In this document: positions 1 through 5,444 of the stretch, piece by piece
Layout: the number at the start of each line of letters is the position of its first letter
Position numbering within the stretch: the first letter of the stretch is position 1
Assembly: GCA_015661865.1 (NCBI GenBank)
Contig: DQVG01000131.1
Location: forward strand, 1-5,444
Source of the DNA: Desulfurobacteriaceae bacterium
GTDB taxonomy: Bacteria; Aquificota; Aquificia; Desulfurobacteriales; DQVG01
Length of the DNA: 5,444 nt
Reading direction: 5' to 3'
The notes under the pieces: generated by a model
Seen by the model: the letters and a program-made list of their open reading frames with translations, nothing else
Told to the model about the DNA's origin: nothing
Database searches by the model: none
Translations under genes and position numbers: made by a program

Positions 1-240
1 ATAAATTTTAAATAATTTTAATAACTGTTTTAAATTTTTGAGACCCTCTGCATGTTTAATTTTTTTAATATATGTTTGTAATGGCTTTTAAAACAATAGT
101 TTATAAGCTTAGCACTTTTAACTTATTCCTCGAAGATCGTTTAGTAATATTAATTATTTTTAATTTTGATAAAATCTATATATTTTCCTTTAATAAGGAT
201 TTTTAAGAGAAAATGTTTAGATATTGTAAGACAGTTTTTT
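1..240. other. AT-rich stretch with no convincing gene
   Basis: No frame here carries a supported gene. All frames are broken by frequent stops, as expected at this base composition. The longest stretch open to the left edge is on the minus strand from 87 down to 1 (29 codons, including HAEGLKNLKQLL). It follows a stop directly and has no ATG, GTG or TTG, so it is either the decayed middle of an old gene or chance. The only other structure seen is two weak hairpins near the coaBC stop, listed separately. No tRNA, CRISPR repeat or IS end is recognisable. Confidence 0.6.
186..204 (+). terminator. Weak hairpin followed by T-run
   Basis: TCCTT (186-190) and AAGGA (195-199) form a 5-bp stem around a TAAT loop. 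TTTTT follows at 200-204 on the plus strand. The stem is short, with only two G-C pairs, and no plus-strand gene precedes it within the window. It may be chance in AT-rich DNA. Confidence 0.2.
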
Positions 241-242
241 TT
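214..242. terminator. Candidate terminator next to the coaBC stop
   Basis: TGTTTA (214-219) pairs with TAAGACA (227-233) with one bulged G, around a 7-nt loop. On the plus strand a run of eight T follows at 235-242. Read on the minus strand, the same stem lies about 8 nt after the coaBC stop codon and is followed by TTTTCTCTT. It could therefore end the coaBC transcript or act in both directions. The stem is short and AT-rich, so the call is tentative. Confidence 0.3.
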
Positions 243-1452
243 ATGAAATATTATTTAATGTCTTAAAGTTTAGGAGGCAATTTACAAGTTCTACGGCAAA
301 GTTTTCTTTGGAAATTTCTTTAAATTCTTTTAATATTCCATCTTTACTTAAGAAAATAACATTATAAAGTTTATCTTTACCCATTCCTTTGTAATAATTT
401 GCAATTATTAGATCTAGATTTTTTTTCATTAGCTTTTCCTGGGCATGTTTTAATATATCGTTTGTTTCTAAGGAAAATCCGACAAAAATTTGATTTTGTT
501 TTTTATTTTTTGAAAGGGTTTTTAAAATATCGATGTTTTCCTTTAGTTTTAAAGTAAGTTCTTTTTTCTTTTTTATTTTTTTCTTAGAAAAATTTTCAAC
601 TTTAAAGTCAGATACTGCAGCAGCACTTATAAAAATATCAGCCTTTTCTATATGTTTTTTTAAGGTTTCAAACATTTTTTGGGTAGTGGGAGTATAAAAG
701 AAATTAATATTTGATAAATAGATTTGATCTTTAAAATCTACTCCGGAAACTAGAACTACTTTGGCTCCTAAAGAGGCAAAGATATGAGCTAGGTGATATC
801 CCAGCTTTCCTGAAGAATCATTAGATATAAATCTTATGGGATCTATATATTCTTTTGTTGGTCCTGTAGATATTAAAACTAATTTATTTTCAAAAGGTTT
901 CGGAAGAAGATAAGATTTTAGTTCCCAATATATTTGTTCTAGTTTAGCTAATTTACCTTTTCCTTCTTCTCCACAAGCTAATTTACCTTCTTGAACTTCA
1001 ATAATTTTAAAGTGCTTTGATACTTTTTTTAAATTTTCTTGAAAAAAAGGATTTAAATACATATTTGTATTCATAGCTGGGGCTATTAAACCTTTACCTA
1101 AAACTAAGGCGATATTTGTTAATAAGTTATCTGCTATTCCACAAGCTATTTTTGAAATAGTATTAGCTGTTGCAGGTGCTATTAAGAAAGCGTCTGCCCA
1201 GTTAGCTAGATCTATATGGGGAATTTCCCCTTCTAAGCTTGAGCTAAAGTCTGTATAAACTTTATTTTTTGTAAAAGCAGCTAAAGTATATAAAGGGATA
1301 TAATTTTTTGCTTCTTGGGTAAGGACAGCTTTTAAATTCGCTCCTTCTTTTGTTAACATTCTGATTAAATCTAAAACTTTATAGGCTGCTATAGATCCAC
1401 AAATTCCTATCAAAATATTTTTATCTTTAAAAACATCAAAATTAATTTTCAC
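241..1452 (-). CDS. coaBC: Bifunctional phosphopantothenoylcysteine decarboxylase / phosphopantothenate-cysteine ligase
   Basis: This cytoplasmic enzyme runs two consecutive CoA-synthesis steps: ligation of cysteine to 4'-phosphopantothenate (CoaB), then FMN-dependent decarboxylation to 4'-phosphopantetheine (CoaC). I chose the GTG at 1452 as start. It gives 403 aa (E. coli 406) and has GGAGG 5 nt upstream. The in-frame TTG at 1500 would add 16 unmatched residues and lacks such a site. In the 403-aa numbering, the CoaC half (about 10-185) shows GICGSIAAYK, the active-site His79 in PHIDLANWAD, PAMNTNMY (Asn128) and Cys160 in LACGEEGKGKL. The CoaB half (about 190-400) shows STGPTKEYIDPIRFISN with Asn211, SSGKLG, SAAAVSDF, a Lys-rich stretch 290-297 in the region of the CoaB catalytic Lys, and GFSLET. 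All expected landmarks are present, so the protein looks functional. It is last in the minus-strand cluster, 90 bp after the Fe-S gene. Confidence 0.97.
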   Translation of the reverse strand: MKINFDVFKDKNILIGICGSIAAYKVLDLIRMLTKEGANLKAVLTQEAKNYIPLYTLAAFTKNKVYTDFSSSLEGEIPHIDLANWADAFLIAPATANTISKIACGIADNLLTNIALVLGKGLIAPAMNTNMYLNPFFQENLKKVSKHFKIIEVQEGKLACGEEGKGKLAKLEQIYWELKSYLLPKPFENKLVLISTGPTKEYIDPIRFISNDSSGKLGYHLAHIFASLGAKVVLVSGVDFKDQIYLSNINFFYTPTTQKMFETLKKHIEKADIFISAAAVSDFKVENFSKKKIKKKKELTLKLKENIDILKTLSKNKKQNQIFVGFSLETNDILKHAQEKLMKKNLDLIIANYYKGMGKDKLYNVIFLSKDGILKEFKEISKENFAVELVNCLLNFKTLNNIS

Positions 1453-1456
1453 AAAA

Positions 1457-1463
1457 TCCTCCG
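1457..1463 (-). promoter_or_regulatory. Ribosome binding site that sets the coaBC start
   Basis: On the minus strand the sequence reads ACGGAGGATTTTGTG. The GGAGG core sits 5 nt before the GTG at 1452-1450, an ideal spacing, and fixes the start there rather than at the upstream in-frame TTG (1500). Confidence 0.85.
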
Positions 1464-1503
1464 TAAAAAATGAAGGTGAAGTTAAGAAGTTATATTTCAA
1501 TGT

Positions 1504-1523
1504 TTAAAATGAATTAAAATGAA
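1504..1523. repeat. Perfect 10-bp tandem repeat upstream of coaBC
   Basis: TTAAAATGAA occurs twice head to tail (1504-1513 and 1514-1523) in the 90-bp gap between the Fe-S gene stop and the coaBC start. The period is close to one helical turn. On the minus strand a TATAAC hexamer follows some 15 nt further on, but no good -35 match accompanies it. The repeat may be an operator, a slippage product or chance in AT-rich DNA. Confidence 0.6.
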
Positions 1524-1542
1524 ATAAAGAAAATTTTGCATT

Positions 1543-2796
1543 TTAAGAATATAACTTATTTTCTAAAGCTTCTTTTATGAAACTAGCAATATGCTTTATT
1601 TTTAAAGGATAATCTCCATACCTTTCAATACCCTCTGCTAATTGCATTAAACATCCGGGACACTCAGTAGCTAATACTTGAGGTTGGATAGTTTTTAGAT
1701 TTTCCATTTTACTTTTTAAAATATTTTCAGAAATTTCTGGATAGGAAATTTTAAAGCTACCCGCCATTCCACAGCAGGTATCTTCTTTTTCCCAAGAAAG
1801 TAAAACTACATTTTTTACTTTTTTAAAAATATTTTCTATTAAATCCTTCTTTAAAGAAAGACCTCTTATAAAATGACAAGGATAATGATAAGCTACTTTG
1901 GTGGCATAAGGATAAAGCAGATCTTCTTCCAAATTTTCATAAATTACTTGAGATATTAAATATGTTTCTAAGTTATAGACTTTTTTCAGTATACCATTTC
2001 CCGTGGCACAGGAAGTAACTATAAAATCATAATCATTTTTATATTTTTTAAAAATATCTTCGTTTTCCTTTTTAAAGTTTTCAAAATCTTTTTTTAGACC
2101 CGAAAAGTAGGCACTTGCTCCACAACATACTTGTTTTTTAGGAATAATTACCTTGTATTTAAAATAGGTCAAAATAAATAAAGTATCTAAAGCTATTTCT
2201 GGATAAAAATAGTTTAAAGCACATCCAACAAAAAAGAGAACTTGTTTTTTATAGTTATTATCCCTGGGAGATATTACATATTTTTCTTCATCTTCATAAA
2301 CATTAAAGTATTTTAGATAATTTTTAGCTAAAGAAGATTTAAAAAAGTTATCCTCTAAAAAAAATTTTTCCTCAGAAAATTTGGGGATAAATTGAGAAGG
2401 AGGTAGTTTTATTAAAAGTCCAGTTTTTAATAAATCTTTCTCTAAAAAATTTTTAAAAATATATTGAAACTTAGAAGCTAACTTTAAAATATTTTTATGC
2501 TTAACAAATTCTACTTGAATTTTTTTCTTTATATCAAATAAACCTTTTTTACTTATAATTTCCCTAACTTTTAATAAAGGCTTTTTATAAGGTACTTTAT
2601 TGGGACAAACATTTTCGCAAGCTTGACATAAAGTGCACATATAAAGATAATTTTTTGTTTTTTTCAAGGATACTTTATCTTCTAAAAGAGAATAAATTAA
2701 ATTTATTTTTCCTCTTGGAGAAGAACCTTCTGTTTTAACAGCTTCAAAAACCGGACATACTACTCTACAAGCTCCACAGCGAACACATTTACTCAT
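1543..2796 (-). CDS. GlcF-like (Fe-S)-binding protein with two CCG domains
   Basis: This is probably a cytoplasmic electron-transfer subunit of the glycolate/lactate oxidase iron-sulfur type, carrying electrons between a flavoprotein dehydrogenase and an acceptor. The N-terminus has two 4Fe-4S motifs: C4-x2-C7-x2-C10-x3-C14-P and C54-x2-C57-x2-C60-x3-C64-P. Between them lies the GlcF-type SSPRGKINLIYSLL. Two cysteine-rich CCG domains follow: GC191-192, CCG224-226 and C263, then PCH306-308, CCG341-343 and C379-x2-C382. At 417 aa it is near GlcF length, but it starts directly at the first cluster and lacks the short N-terminal lead of E. coli GlcF. No transmembrane helix is seen. The start ATG has GAGG 5 nt upstream, overlapping the luxS stop region 8 nt away, so the gene is coupled to luxS. 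No GlcD-like FAD subunit lies in the window, so the substrate is unknown and glcF is not assigned. Confidence 0.88.
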   Translation of the reverse strand: MSKCVRCGACRVVCPVFEAVKTEGSSPRGKINLIYSLLEDKVSLKKTKNYLYMCTLCQACENVCPNKVPYKKPLLKVREIISKKGLFDIKKKIQVEFVKHKNILKLASKFQYIFKNFLEKDLLKTGLLIKLPPSQFIPKFSEEKFFLEDNFFKSSLAKNYLKYFNVYEDEEKYVISPRDNNYKKQVLFFVGCALNYFYPEIALDTLFILTYFKYKVIIPKKQVCCGASAYFSGLKKDFENFKKENEDIFKKYKNDYDFIVTSCATGNGILKKVYNLETYLISQVIYENLEEDLLYPYATKVAYHYPCHFIRGLSLKKDLIENIFKKVKNVVLLSWEKEDTCCGMAGSFKISYPEISENILKSKMENLKTIQPQVLATECPGCLMQLAEGIERYGDYPLKIKHIASFIKEALENKLYS

Positions 2797-2804
2797 AAAA
2801 ACCT

Positions 2805-3497
2805 CTATTTACTTATTTTTGGAACATTTTTTAATGTTTCTTCATAATCTTTAAAAGTATTTTTTAATTCTTTTAAAGTTAAATCTGTAGGATTTTTAAA
2901 TAAAACTGATAATCTAATATTATGTTTTTCTTTTTCTACCTTATCAATGTGATTAAGAACCTTGGAAAATAATCTTTTAAAATAAGTAGAACTTATATTA
3001 AATTCTTTATAGAGCTTTTCCTTATTTAATACTTTACCTTTTTTGGCAGCATTTAAAAGTAAATTATGAAGAAGAAATTTTAAGGCCCAAAATTTAGCTT
3101 CTTTTAAAGAGTGCTCTTTGTAATTTCCACATTCTTTTTTTCTACTTCCTGGAACTTTTTTTTCTTTTAAAACATCTAAAAGAGCTTTTTTTACGGCTTT
3201 AAGTAAACCTTTTGAATCTTCCTTTCCTATTACTGAAATATAAAAGCCTGTTCTACAACCCATCGGAGATATATCTATTATGGGTTTGTCATAGTGTTCC
3301 CTTAGTCTATAGGCTAAAATATGTTCTAAAGAATGAATACCTTTTTGAGAAATAAACTCTAAGTTAGGATAAGTAAATCTTAAATCATAACAAGTTATAT
3401 CATCCCCTTTGGGAGTTTTGATTTTCTTTGAAACTCTTACATAAGGTGGCATGAGTTTATCATGATCTATTTCGAAAGATTCTACTTTTGCCCTCAT
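2805..3497 (-). CDS. luxS: S-ribosylhomocysteine lyase (LuxS) with C-terminal extension
   Basis: LuxS cleaves S-ribosylhomocysteine to homocysteine and 4,5-dihydroxy-2,3-pentanedione, the AI-2 precursor, in the activated-methyl cycle. It is a cytoplasmic, metal-dependent enzyme. The core matches the family throughout: ESFEIDHDKLMPPYVRVS, TPKGDDITCYDLRF, the metal-binding HSLEH (His55, Glu58, His59), IIDISPMGCRTGFY with catalytic Cys81, and the third ligand Cys123 in ECGNYKEHSLKEA. Known LuxS proteins are about 150-171 aa; this one is 230. The usual C-terminal end aligns to about residue 168 (KEKLYKEFNI), leaving about 62 extra residues. The segment around 158-183 (KLYKEFNISSTYFKRLFSKV) looks like a helix-turn-helix. 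The ATG at 3497 has an upstream GAGGT site. It is the first gene after a candidate promoter and is coupled to the Fe-S gene downstream. No SAH nucleosidase (Pfs) is in view. Confidence 0.95.
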   Translation of the reverse strand: MRAKVESFEIDHDKLMPPYVRVSKKIKTPKGDDITCYDLRFTYPNLEFISQKGIHSLEHILAYRLREHYDKPIIDISPMGCRTGFYISVIGKEDSKGLLKAVKKALLDVLKEKKVPGSRKKECGNYKEHSLKEAKFWALKFLLHNLLLNAAKKGKVLNKEKLYKEFNISSTYFKRLFSKVLNHIDKVEKEKHNIRLSVLFKNPTDLTLKELKNTFKDYEETLKNVPKISK

Positions 3498-3528
3498 AGT
3501 TTACCTCGTCTTTTGATTAATTTATTAA

Positions 3529-3561
3529 ATTATATTAAATTACTAAATTATAGTTTATCAA
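3529..3561 (-). promoter_or_regulatory. Candidate promoter for the luxS cluster
   Basis: On the minus strand two exact TATAAT hexamers occur upstream of luxS (3552-3547 and 3534-3529), with TTGATA at 3561-3556. TTGATA lies 21 nt from the nearer-to-gene TATAAT, which is too long for a standard sigma-70 spacer, and is too close to the other. The elements suggest a promoter in the gap, but not its exact position. Confidence 0.35.
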
Positions 3562-3565
3562 AAAT

Positions 3566-3589
3566 AAAAAGATATTTTCAAATCTTTTT
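3566..3589 (-). terminator. Candidate terminator of the diguanylate cyclase gene
   Basis: AAAAAGAT and ATCTTTTT form a perfect 8-bp stem with an 8-nt loop, touching the last base of the cyclase stop codon. On the minus strand it is followed by TATTTTTG. The stem has one G-C pair only, so any termination would be weak. The same element read on the plus strand also ends in a T-run. Confidence 0.35.
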
Positions 3590-4575
3590 TATAAAATTTT
3601 TATTTTGCCTTTCCTAGATTTTTTTGCTAAATACATTGCTTTATCTGCCCGTTTTAAAAAGCTTTTTGGAGTATCATTTTCTTTTAAAGTAGTAACTCCT
3701 ATAGAAGCTGAAAGTTTTATATTTTTAAAATTTGCATTTTTTATAAGATTTAAAATTTTATTAGCTACTTTTACCGCATCTTCTAAGGCCATTTCAGGTA
3801 ATAATATTGCAAATTCCTCGCCTCCCAATCTTGCAAATATATCTACTTTTCTTATATTTCTTGAAATTAAACTTGAAAAAAATTTTAAAAGCTCATCTCC
3901 TACTAAATGTCCATAGGTATCATTTATTTTTTTAAAATCATCTAAATCAATATAAATTAAAGATAAGGGATGATTAAATCTTTTTGCTCTTTCAACTTCC
4001 TTTTCTAAAATATAAAAAAAGTATTTTCTATTATAAGCATGGGTAAGAGGATCGTAAAATACAAGTTTAACAATTTCGTTAAATAAATTACTATCTAACT
4101 TATTTTCGTTAAAGCAAATTAATTTTAAATTTTCTAGAAATTTTTTTATACTTTTTTCCTTTTCCTTTGAAACATAAGTAGCGGTTAAATATATTAAAAA
4201 CAAACCAAGTACATATACAGCCATGGCTAATGATAAAGCAAAAATAAATAAACTATTAAAATAATTTTCTAAATAACTTGAAGGAAATAAGTTAAATGTT
4301 TTATTTTCAAGAAACTTTTTGGAAGAAAGGTAAGGGTTTGCACTTGAAGAAGTTAAAAAATTAGTTATTTTATGATTTTTATTTTTTATATTGGTAACAT
4401 TATCAGTTATACAAGTTTTATTTATAAAATATTTGTTCAAAAACATTTGGGTTTTTACTTTAAAATTATTCAAAAATGCAAAAAATGAACCCCAGATAAT
4501 TAAAGTAAAAATTAAAACAGGTATAATTATAAACCTAAAAATTCTAGCTTCCCTTTTTGAAATATTTCGCATCAT
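3589..4575 (-). CDS. Membrane-anchored diguanylate cyclase (GGDEF domain)
   Basis: The enzyme would condense two GTP into cyclic di-GMP, a second messenger for surface attachment and motility. The 328-aa protein starts with a basic segment and a membrane helix (about 13-35). A loop of about 70 residues (36-107), presumably periplasmic, follows; it is Asn/Ser-rich with one Cys55. A second helix spans about 108-134, and a charged linker leads to the cyclase domain (about 172-328). Active-site features are intact: DPLT (175-178), the metal Asp210 in YIDLDDFKKIND, YGHLVGDELL, GGEEF (251-255) and ADKAMYLAKK. RKVD (242-245), five residues before GGEEF, matches the inhibitory I-site, so product feedback is likely. 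The loop matches no sensor domain I recognise, and no HAMP or PAS domain is seen. Two adjacent ATGs (4575, 4572) begin the frame and the ribosome binding site is weak. It is divergent from panD. Confidence 0.93.
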   Translation of the reverse strand: MMRNISKREARIFRFIIIPVLIFTLIIWGSFFAFLNNFKVKTQMFLNKYFINKTCITDNVTNIKNKNHKITNFLTSSSANPYLSSKKFLENKTFNLFPSSYLENYFNSLFIFALSLAMAVYVLGLFLIYLTATYVSKEKEKSIKKFLENLKLICFNENKLDSNLFNEIVKLVFYDPLTHAYNRKYFFYILEKEVERAKRFNHPLSLIYIDLDDFKKINDTYGHLVGDELLKFFSSLISRNIRKVDIFARLGGEEFAILLPEMALEDAVKVANKILNLIKNANFKNIKLSASIGVTTLKENDTPKSFLKRADKAMYLAKKSRKGKIKIL

Positions 4576-4649
4576 TTTAGGATTTCAAATAATTTGGTTT
4601 AAAAAATTTAATAATTTTGATTAAATAATTTTATCATGAGAGGGGAAAA
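4576..4649. promoter_or_regulatory. Divergent promoter region between the cyclase gene and panD
   Basis: These 74 bp must supply transcription start signals for panD on the plus strand, and probably for the cyclase on the minus strand, since both genes read outward. The sequence is almost all A/T apart from the panD ribosome binding site, so no -35/-10 pair stands out on either strand. The one ordered element is an inverted repeat, ATTTAAT-7nt-ATTAAAT at 4606-4626, which could be an operator. Confidence 0.4.
4606..4626. repeat. Inverted repeat with 7-bp arms in the divergent region
   Basis: ATTTAAT (4606-4612) and ATTAAAT (4620-4626) are exact reverse complements around a 7-bp spacer. A dimeric regulator could bind here and control both outward genes. 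The arms are pure A/T, so a chance match is quite possible. Confidence 0.35.
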
Positions 4650-5027
4650 ATGAAACGTACATTTTTAAATATAAAATTACATGGAGCCAAAGTCACTCAA
4701 GCTAATTTAGAATATGAAGGATCCATCTCAATAGATAAAGATATATTAAAAGAAACTGGTCTTATGCCTTTTGAAAAGGTAGATATTTATAATATTAATA
4801 ATGGAGAAAGATTTTCTACATATATAATTCCTGGAGAAAAAGGAGAAATAGCTTTAAATGGAGCAGCTGCTAGGAAAGTTCAGGTAGGAGATAGAATAAT
4901 AATAGTTTCTTATGTAGAATTAGAGGAAAATGAAATTAAAAAACATACCCCAAAATGTTTTATTTTAGATAGTAACAACAAAATTGTAAAAAAATTTATC
5001 TATAAAATATCTTTTAATGGAGAGTAA
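4650..5027 (+). CDS. panD: Aspartate 1-decarboxylase, pyruvoyl-dependent
   Basis: PanD decarboxylates L-aspartate to beta-alanine in the cytoplasm, feeding pantothenate and CoA synthesis. The 125-aa proenzyme is the usual length. Self-cleavage between Gly24 and Ser25 in the YEGS motif is expected to turn Ser25 into the pyruvoyl cofactor, leaving a short beta chain and a longer alpha chain. Key residues are in place: Lys9 in KLHGAKVT, Tyr22, Arg54 in NNGERFSTY, Thr57, Tyr58, and the NGAAA loop (70-74), followed by [10 protein letters not shown]. The ATG is preceded by AGAGGGG at good spacing. It heads a plus-strand unit with tyrS only 2 nt downstream. CoaBC, a later enzyme of the same pathway, is encoded in the opposite-strand cluster. 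No PanZ-type maturation factor is visible. Confidence 0.97.
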   Translation: MKRTFLNIKLHGAKVTQANLEYEGSISIDKDILKETGLMPFEKVDIYNINNGERFSTYIIPGEKGEIALNGAAARKVQVGDRIIIVSYVELEENEIKKHTPKCFILDSNNKIVKKFIYKISFNGE

Positions 5028-5029
5028 AA

Positions 5030-5444
5030 ATGAATAAGGACTTTGAAATTATAAAAAGGGGAACAGTAGAAATTATTGAAGAAGAAGAACTTAAAGAAAA
5101 ATTAAAAAGAAAAAATTTAATAGTAAAAGCCGGGTTTGATCCTACAGCTCCAGATTTGCATTTAGGTCATACCGTTCTTTTGTGGAAACTTCGGGATTTT
5201 CAAGAGTTAGGCCATACGGTTTATTTTATTGTTGGAGATTTTACCGCTAAAATTGGAGATCCAAGTGGAAGAAATAAAGTAAGACCTCCTTTAAGTGAAG
5301 AAGAGGTAAGAAAAAATGCTCAAACCTATACCGAACAAGCTTTTAAAATTTTGGACCCTAAAAAAACCGTAGCAGTTTTTAATAGTTCTTGGCTTTCAAA
5401 ATTAGGAACAGAAGGTTTGATAAAACTATGTGGAAAATACACCG
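5030..5444 (+). CDS. tyrS: Tyrosyl-tRNA synthetase, N-terminal part (runs off the window)
   Basis: Class I synthetase that charges tRNA-Tyr with tyrosine in the cytoplasm. The 138 codons visible cover the start of the Rossmann catalytic domain. [14 protein letters not shown] (34-47) contains the HIGH-type signature HLGH. The conserved [17 protein letters not shown] and [14 protein letters not shown] stretches follow. This wording is typical of the TyrRS subgroup seen in many thermophiles and epsilon-type bacteria, and as TyrZ in Bacillus, rather than the E. coli TyrS type. About 400 residues are expected, so the KMSKS loop and the tRNA-binding S4 domain should lie beyond the right edge. The ATG at 5030 has GGAG at 5019-5022 inside the panD 3' end, and the 2-nt gap to the panD stop implies co-transcription and translational coupling. 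Confidence 0.96.
   Translation, partial: MNKDFEIIKRGTVEIIEEEELKEKLKRKNLIVKAGFDPTAPDLHLGHTVLLWKLRDFQELGHTVYFIVGDFTAKIGDPSGRNKVRPPLSEEEVRKNAQTYTEQAFKILDPKKTVAVFNSSWLSKLGTEGLIKLCGKYT

Noticed and set aside
1..240. CRISPR array, tRNA or structured RNA in the left non-coding stretch
   Set aside because: There are no repeats at regular spacing, no cloverleaf and no conserved RNA motif. Only weak AT hairpins are present.
213..266. Seventeen-residue plus-strand ORF starting at 213
   Set aside because: It is short, runs over the end of coaBC on the other strand, has no clear ribosome binding site and shows no recognisable sequence.
541..600. Homopolymer-rich tract in coaBC suggesting a frameshift or slippage site
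   Set aside because: It encodes the Lys-rich loop expected near the CoaB active-site lysine, and the frame is intact on both sides with conserved motifs.
3498..3588. SAM or SAH riboswitch upstream of luxS
   Set aside because: The 91-bp gap is almost pure A/T with no conserved paired elements. It is too short and GC-poor for any known SAM or SAH aptamer.
3605..3916. Plus-strand open frame of 103 codons
   Set aside because: It lies antisense to the conserved GGDEF catalytic domain. It is the mirror of real coding sequence, with no ribosome binding site or family match.
4391..4624. Plus-strand open frame of 77 codons
   Set aside because: It is antisense to the N-terminal membrane region of the cyclase. 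Its hydrophobic look comes from the AT-rich membrane-helix codons on the other strand.
4636..4653. Five-codon leader ORF (MRGEK) whose TGA overlaps the panD ATG
   Set aside because: It has no ribosome binding site of its own, and its bases are simply the panD ribosome binding site plus start context.

Overview
This is a very AT-rich bacterial window, with GC by eye around a quarter to 30 percent. The coding is dense and the proteins are rich in Lys, Ile and Phe. Shine-Dalgarno sites of the GGAGG/GAGG type precede most genes. The gene set (a GlcF-like double-cluster Fe-S protein, LuxS, a membrane GGDEF protein, PanD, CoaBC and a TyrS of the [13 protein letters not shown] type) fits an anaerobic or microaerophilic, low-GC, Gram-negative-type bacterium. 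A thermophile-rich phylum such as Thermodesulfobacteriota is one possibility, but this is a guess from composition and gene content. There is no rRNA, tRNA, CRISPR array or recognisable insertion sequence.

Layout. Positions 1-240 hold no convincing gene, only weak hairpins beside the coaBC stop. Four genes then lie on the minus strand and are read right to left: a two-TM diguanylate cyclase (4575-3589), luxS (3497-2805), a GlcF-like Fe-S/CCG-domain protein (2796-1543) and coaBC (1452-241). luxS and the Fe-S gene are 8 nt apart, and the Fe-S gene's ribosome binding site overlaps the luxS stop codon. Candidate promoter and terminator elements separate the cyclase from luxS. Divergent from the cyclase, on the plus strand, are panD (4650-5027) and the 5' part of tyrS (5030 to the window edge), 2 nt apart.

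Functions. Two genes belong to the same pathway from opposite arms: PanD makes beta-alanine for pantothenate, and CoaBC converts phosphopantothenate to phosphopantetheine on the way to CoA. LuxS recycles S-ribosylhomocysteine and yields the AI-2 precursor. The Fe-S protein is an electron-transfer subunit of the kind that normally serves a flavin 2-hydroxyacid dehydrogenase, but no such partner is in the window. The cyclase would make c-di-GMP in response to an unidentified periplasmic cue.

Most notable points. LuxS carries about 60 extra C-terminal residues after an otherwise complete catalytic core, and the junction resembles a helix-turn-helix. The Fe-S protein is translationally coupled to this unusual LuxS. 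The real coaBC start is almost certainly a GTG at 1452 with a strong ribosome binding site, not the upstream TTG at 1500.
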